64,000 nt of DNA, taken from contig NZ_JADLZT010000005.1 in assembly GCF_015453285.1 (NCBI RefSeq), positions 248,001 to 312,000 of the forward strand. Direction: 5' to 3'. Shown here piece by piece: positions 59,887 through 64,000 of the stretch. The notes under the pieces are model-generated. The model saw only the letters and a program-made list of their open reading frames with translations, had not been told where the DNA came from and searched no databases. This DNA comes from Lysobacter niastensis. Lineage in GTDB: Bacteria; Pseudomonadota; Gammaproteobacteria; Xanthomonadales; Xanthomonadaceae. The position numbers and the translations under genes were made by a program. Within the stretch, counting starts at the first letter, position 1. Each line of letters begins with the position of its first letter.

Positions 59887-60684
59887 ATGGAAAACCTCCG
59901 CGTATCCCTCATCCAGGGCGACACCCGCTGGCACGATCCGGCCGGCAACCGCGAGTACTACGGCCGCCTCATCGCGCCCCTTCACGGCACGACCGATCTG
60001 GTGATCCTGCCGGAGACGTTCACCAGCGGCTTCTCCAATGAAGCCATCCACAATGCCGAGACCATGGACGGCCCGTCCGTCGAATGGATGCGCGAGCAGT
60101 CCGCCAAGCTGGGCGCCGCGGTGACCGGCAGCGTGCAGCTGCGCACCGAAGAAGGGGTCTTCAACCGCCTGCTGTTCGCCACGCCAGACGGTGCGCTGAG
60201 CACCTACGACAAGCGCCACCTGTTCCGTTATGCACGCGAGCACGAGCGCTATGCCGCCGGCCGCGACCGCCTGACGATCGAGTGGAAGGGGTGGCGCATC
60301 TGTCCGCTGGTCTGCTACGACCTGCGCTTCCCGGTGTTCTCGCGCAACCGCTTCGACGTGGAGCGAGAAGGGCAGCTCGACTACGACCTGCTGATCTACG
60401 TCGCCAACTGGCCGTCGGCGCGCAGCTATCCTTGGAAGACGCTGCTGCGGGCGCGGGCGATCGAGAACCTGTGCTTCGTCGCCGCCGTCAACCGGGTCGG
60501 CACGGATGCCAACGGGCACCATTATTCAGGCGACAGTGCCGTGATCGACTTCCTCGGGCATCCGATCAGCGAATGCACCGACGAGGAAGTGGTTGCCACG
60601 GCCACGCTGCAGGCATCGGAACTGATCGCGCATCGCGAGCGCTTCCCGGCGATGCTCGACGGCGACCGCTTCGAGCTGGCCTAA
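59887..60684 (+). CDS. Omega-amidase, nitrilase superfamily (YafV-like)
   Basis: 265 residues. Nitrilase triad: Glu in 'ILPETFTSGFS', Lys in 'STYDKRHLF', Cys in 'PLVCYDLRFPVFSRN'. It converts alpha-ketoglutaramate (or ketosuccinamate) to alpha-ketoglutarate and ammonia. The pairing with the aminotransferase 17 bp upstream forms the transaminase-omega-amidase pathway. The start at ATG 59887 follows a CGAGACCGAG ribosome-like region. Cytosolic, length normal. Confidence 0.92.
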   Translation: MENLRVSLIQGDTRWHDPAGNREYYGRLIAPLHGTTDLVILPETFTSGFSNEAIHNAETMDGPSVEWMREQSAKLGAAVTGSVQLRTEEGVFNRLLFATPDGALSTYDKRHLFRYAREHERYAAGRDRLTIEWKGWRICPLVCYDLRFPVFSRNRFDVEREGQLDYDLLIYVANWPSARSYPWKTLLRARAIENLCFVAAVNRVGTDANGHHYSGDSAVIDFLGHPISECTDEEVVATATLQASELIAHRERFPAMLDGDRFELA

Positions 60685-61143
60685 GGGATTCTTCACGTTC
60701 GAGGCAGACCGCCATGCGCGCAATGCGTGTGGCGCAGTGCATCGACTTTCGCATTTCCCGCACCTTTCTGTCGCGCGAATGAACGGCTCTGCCGTCTGTG
60801 CAAGGGATTTCCCGAAGCGTGCGCGGTTTCGCGATTAGCGGCGTCCTTCGGCGCATTCATACAACGCGCGCGCCGAACCGGCGCAGTCGGCAACCGAGCC
60901 GTCGCCGAATCCGGAAACCTGATTCGTCAGCGGCCAGGTGCGCATGACGACGGAGCAGCATCCCGCCGCTCCGCCGGGAAGGCGCTGCGCACCCGATGCA
61001 CGGCCTTACTTCCCACGAAGTAGCGACTACACTGGCAGTGCCGCGCGCAAGGCGCGGCCAGGATCGAATTGACAGGGACGCCGACGCGGCGCGTCCGCTT
61101 CCGCCTTCGCTTCGCGCCGGCTCCGACACTGGAGGAGCCCGCC
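60685..61143. other. 459-bp stretch without a recognised gene
   Basis: No convincing gene in either strand: short open frames lack ribosome sites. A TACACT-like -10 stands near 61030 in front of the YbaK-type gene; no hairpin of note was seen. Confidence 0.5.
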
Positions 61144-61608
61144 ATGTCGTTACCCAGACTCGAGGAATACCTCAACTCCAACCACGTGCCGTACGACACG
61201 ATGCGGCATGCGCACGCGTTCACCGCGCAGGCCACCGCGGCGAGTGCCAACATCAGCGGCAAGGAAATGGCCAAGACCGTGATGGTCCACCTGGACGGCA
61301 AGCTGGCCATGGCCGTGCTGCCCGCGAACGAATGGCTCAACCTCGCGAGCCTGCGCGAATGCAGCGGTGCCCGTGAAGCGGCGCTCGCCAGCGAGTCCGA
61401 GTTCAAGGACCGCTTCCCGGAATGCGAAGTCGGTGCGATGCCGCCGTTCGGCAACCTCTACGGCATGGACGTGTATGCCGACGATGCGCTCACCGAAGAC
61501 GAGATGATCGCGTTCAACGCCGGCAGCCACCGCGAGCTGATGCGGATGGACTGGCGCGACTTCGAGCGCCTGGTGCATCCGCGCGTCGCGCACTTGTCGC
61601 GCATGTAA
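61144..61608 (+). CDS. YbaK/EbsC-type aminoacyl-tRNA deacylase
   Basis: 154 residues from ATG 61144 with GGAGGAG upstream. Family marks: 'AHAFTAQATAASANISGKEMAKTVMVHLDGKLAMAVLPANEWLN' with the lysine that acts in the deacylase site (GKEMAKT), and 'VGAMPPFGNLYGMDVYADDAL' with the GxxPPFG loop. Such trans-acting editing enzymes clear mischarged tRNA, typically Cys-tRNA-Pro or similar. Cytosolic; stands alone. Confidence 0.9.
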   Translation: MSLPRLEEYLNSNHVPYDTMRHAHAFTAQATAASANISGKEMAKTVMVHLDGKLAMAVLPANEWLNLASLRECSGAREAALASESEFKDRFPECEVGAMPPFGNLYGMDVYADDALTEDEMIAFNAGSHRELMRMDWRDFERLVHPRVAHLSRM

Positions 61609-61778
61609 GCGAGGCCGCGATTGGCAAGCCGGGCGGTGCAGCGCCGCCCGGGACAGGATTTGGGGCCCGTCCGCCGAAGGGCGGCGGGTGGGGGCATGTG
61701 CGCGCGTCCGCGCCGGAGGCTTCTTCACGTAGGCATTGACTATGCTCGGCGCGAGTCCGGCGCAGGGATGGGGACCGC

Positions 61779-64000
61779 ATGATCGGGAAGGCTCTGGGAC
61801 CATGGCTTGAACACATTCCGCACCCGCTTCGGCCGTGGCTGAAATGGGGCGCGCTGGCGCTGCTGGTCCTCTATGGCGGCTACGTGCTGCTGGGCAACCT
61901 GTTCCTCAACACGCCGCTGGGGCCGTGGGCGGCCAACCGGAAGCCGGAAAAATTCCAGATCGAGTGGGGCCCCGGCGTGACCTGGTGGCCGGGCCGGGTG
62001 ACGGTCTGGGACGTCAGGATGAAAGGCCATGTCGGCCGCACCGTCTGGGCGGTGCAGGCGGACAAGGCGCGCGGACGCCTGGCGTTGCTGCCGCTGCTCC
62101 ACAAGGAGGTGCGCGTGCCCGAGGTCGTGGCCGACGGTGTCAGCGGCGATGTCGACCAGACCAGCCAGCGCCGGCCGCCGCCGGTGCCGCGGCCGGGCGG
62201 GTGGGTGCTGAACTTCCAGCGCATCCACACCGACACGATCCGGCGCGGACGCTTCGCCAAGCTGGTGCTCGAGGGTCAGGGCAGCGCCGATGTCGGCTTC
62301 TACAAGCAACTGCGTGGCGGCCCGCTGGAAATGCTGCCGTCGCAGGCCCATTTCCCGAAGGCGCGCCTGTCCTTGGACAAGCACGAGTTGCTGCGCGATG
62401 CGGCGATCGATGCCCGCTTCGCCATCGCCCGGCACACACGAGCGCAGGCCCCGGGCGTGCGCAAGTTGCTGATGACCGACGCCGAACTCAGCCTCGACGG
62501 CACGACGGCGGGCCTGCATGTGGTCGCGCAGCCGGGGGGCAAGGTGGCCTTCTCCACGGTCCCGGCGAAGGGCAAAGCGCACGTGCGTCTGGGCTTCGCC
62601 CGCGGCTCCATGAAGCCCGGCAGCCAGTTGCGCTGGCACATGCCGGTGACCGGCGTCGACGCCACCGGCCGGCCGCGCGAACAGGCCCTGGACCTGCAAC
62701 TCGATGTCGACCGGGACATGCACGTCGTGGCCAAGGCACCGGCCCGCGAGAGCGGCCCGCTCGCGCTCGATGCCGACCTGCGCATTCGCGGCACGCAAGT
62801 GCCGCTCACGGACTTCCGCAGCCTGGTGCCCAGGAGCTCGGGGCATGTGGTCGGACGCTGGCAGTTCCCGTCGTTGAAATGGCTCGGCAGCGCTTTCATC
62901 CAGGCGCCCTGGCTGTCGCTGGAGGGCGCGGGCGTCGTCGACGCGGACGTGCAGGTCGCCGACGGCAAGGTCGCGGCGGGCAGTCGTGTCGGCGTGCCCG
63001 ACGTCCAGGCCGTGGCGGTGGTCATGGGCAACCGCATCCAGGGACGTGCACGCGCCGATGGCCGGCTCGACGCAGGCGAGGGCAACGAAGTGCTGCCGCG
63101 GCTCGACCTGGTGATGGAGGAGTTCAACATCGCCGCGGCCGATGCGCCCAATCGACCCTATGTCACCGGCCGCAACCTGCGCCTCGACGTGCAGACGCTG
63201 TCGGGCGTCGATCGTGCCCAGCTGCGCCGGCCGGGCGGCATCAAGGAGGTCGGCGAGCTGCTCAAGGCGCACCTCACCTTCCAGGATGCGCAAGTCCCGG
63301 ACCTGCGCGCATACAACCGCTACCTGCCGAAGACGCATATGCGTTTCGATGGCGGCTCCGGCCTGCTCAGTGGCGACCTCAACCTCGACACGTCCGGCGA
63401 CATCGGCCAGGGCTGGCTGCGCGTGAAAGGCAACGGAACGCGCATGAGCGTGGCGGGAATGGCGGTGCGCGGCAATCTCGACGTCAACACGAAGCTGCGC
63501 CGCGCTGACCTGGGCAAGCGCCAATTCAACCTGGACGGCAGCACGGTCAATCTCGCCGACATCAGCTTCACCGAGCCGGGCGGCGAGTCGCGCAGCGGCT
63601 GGTGGGCGCGCATCGAACTCGACCGCGCGCGGCTGGCGTGGGGCAAACCCGTCGGCGTGAACGGCACCGTGCAGATTGCGATGAAGGACGTCGGATTCCT
63701 GCTGTCGATGTTCTCGCGCCAGCGCGAGTATCCGAAGTGGGTCTACAAGCTCGTCGATGCCGGGCAGGCGCGCGTCCATGGCAACGTGCAATGGCAGGAC
63801 GACACGCTGACGCTGGACCGGATGGTCGCGAGCAACCAGCGCTTCGACCTGAAGGCGCGCCTGCGGCTCAAGGACAAGACGCGCAAGGGCAGTCTGTTTG
63901 CGCGCTGGGGCGTGTTGAGCATGGCGGTGGAAGTCGACAGCGGCAGGCGCGACTTCCACATGATGCACGCCGAGAAGTGGTACGACTCACAACCCGCCCT
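61779..64000 (+). CDS. Large membrane-anchored AsmA/TamB-like protein, 3' end outside window
   Basis: The frame from ATG 61779 stays open to the right edge, giving at least 740 residues. Short cytosolic start (MIGKALGPWLEHIPHPLRPW), one membrane helix 'GALALLVLYGGYVLLGNLFL', then a long periplasmic part of repeated short beta-strands ('FQIEWGPGVTWWPGRVTVWDVRMKG', 'GLLSGDLNLDTSGDIGQGWLRVKGNG'). This resembles AsmA-like proteins that bridge inner and outer membrane for lipid transport or assembly. GGGATGGGGA lies upstream. A long open frame on the other strand (61740-63968) is its shadow. The family is a moderate call; function is inference. Confidence 0.75.
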   Translation, partial: MIGKALGPWLEHIPHPLRPWLKWGALALLVLYGGYVLLGNLFLNTPLGPWAANRKPEKFQIEWGPGVTWWPGRVTVWDVRMKGHVGRTVWAVQADKARGRLALLPLLHKEVRVPEVVADGVSGDVDQTSQRRPPPVPRPGGWVLNFQRIHTDTIRRGRFAKLVLEGQGSADVGFYKQLRGGPLEMLPSQAHFPKARLSLDKHELLRDAAIDARFAIARHTRAQAPGVRKLLMTDAELSLDGTTAGLHVVAQPGGKVAFSTVPAKGKAHVRLGFARGSMKPGSQLRWHMPVTGVDATGRPREQALDLQLDVDRDMHVVAKAPARESGPLALDADLRIRGTQVPLTDFRSLVPRSSGHVVGRWQFPSLKWLGSAFIQAPWLSLEGAGVVDADVQVADGKVAAGSRVGVPDVQAVAVVMGNRIQGRARADGRLDAGEGNEVLPRLDLVMEEFNIAAADAPNRPYVTGRNLRLDVQTLSGVDRAQLRRPGGIKEVGELLKAHLTFQDAQVPDLRAYNRYLPKTHMRFDGGSGLLSGDLNLDTSGDIGQGWLRVKGNGTRMSVAGMAVRGNLDVNTKLRRADLGKRQFNLDGSTVNLADISFTEPGGESRSGWWARIELDRARLAWGKPVGVNGTVQIAMKDVGFLLSMFSRQREYPKWVYKLVDAGQARVHGNVQWQDDTLTLDRMVASNQRFDLKARLRLKDKTRKGSLFARWGVLSMAVEVDSGRRDFHMMHAEKWYDSQPA

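Noticed and set aside
60566-60893. Short minus-strand frames between the omega-amidase and YbaK-type genes
   Set aside because: No ribosome sites, Arg-rich random composition, overlap with the amidase end.
61740-63968. 742-codon minus-strand frame
   Set aside because: Shadow of the AsmA-like gene on the plus strand; composition is Arg/Ala/His-rich with no domain.

Overview
The window is high-GC, gene-dense DNA of a gammaproteobacterium, most likely Xanthomonadaceae/Lysobacteraceae (Lysobacter-like). Supporting points are a MetX-type acyltransferase of the kind found in xanthomonads, a ccmABCDEFGHI cluster, a TonB receptor with the 'GSHIRR' N-terminus, an ECF sigma factor paired with a WD40 Ser/Thr kinase, and many short conserved proteins of unknown function. 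The genus is inferred from protein style, not from a search. No insertion sequence, prophage, rRNA or CRISPR array is visible.

Layout. 0-7 kb: a cut-off GDSL hydrolase, small envelope proteins (PspC-like, an HExxH membrane protein), an NRDE protein, two tandem DUF1254-type lipoproteins, and a secreted EF-hand protein with an EGKCGEGQCG motif. 7-11 kb: a divergent AroQ-like protein, then the molybdate locus: modE convergent with modABC and a near-perfect ModE operator in front of modA. 11-19 kb: BASS transporter, MocR regulator with candidate operator repeats, a series of small membrane proteins (DUF2909, DUF1622, DUF202, MarC), a GIY-YIG-like protein and a sorbosone-dehydrogenase-like lipoprotein. 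19-25 kb: PAS-GGDEF-EAL protein, conserved hypotheticals, a solitary adenine DNA methyltransferase. 25-33 kb: a 1439-residue kinase/beta-propeller protein with its ECF sigma factor, and a TonB-dependent receptor.

34-46.7 kb: the most notable locus, nine genes on the minus strand, several sharing 4-bp ATGA overlaps: DUF2170 (YjfI-like), PspA/IM30, YqiJ-like OB-fold membrane protein, YqiK-like flotillin, an 88-residue helical protein, a 1773-residue DUF3686 AAA ATPase, a 262-residue helical protein, TelA, and a single-HKD phospholipase D/nuclease. The families suggest a membrane-associated stress system built round flotillin/PspA scaffolds, a giant ATPase and a nuclease or lipase effector. This is inference; the parts are known families but the assembled function is not established.

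47-48.6 kb: a 58-bp direct repeat of the 3' part of tRNA-Leu(CAA) brackets a 1.4-kb islet carrying Hsp20 and a small hypothetical. This is the footprint of an integrated element, with no integrase left. 48.7-58 kb: DUF2214, cysteine dioxygenase beside the MetX-family acyltransferase (sulfur amino acids), then the cytochrome c maturation genes ccmA to ccmI. 58-64 kb: DUF3293, a methionine-type aminotransferase with its omega-amidase, a YbaK-type deacylase, and a large AsmA-like membrane-anchored protein open at the right edge.
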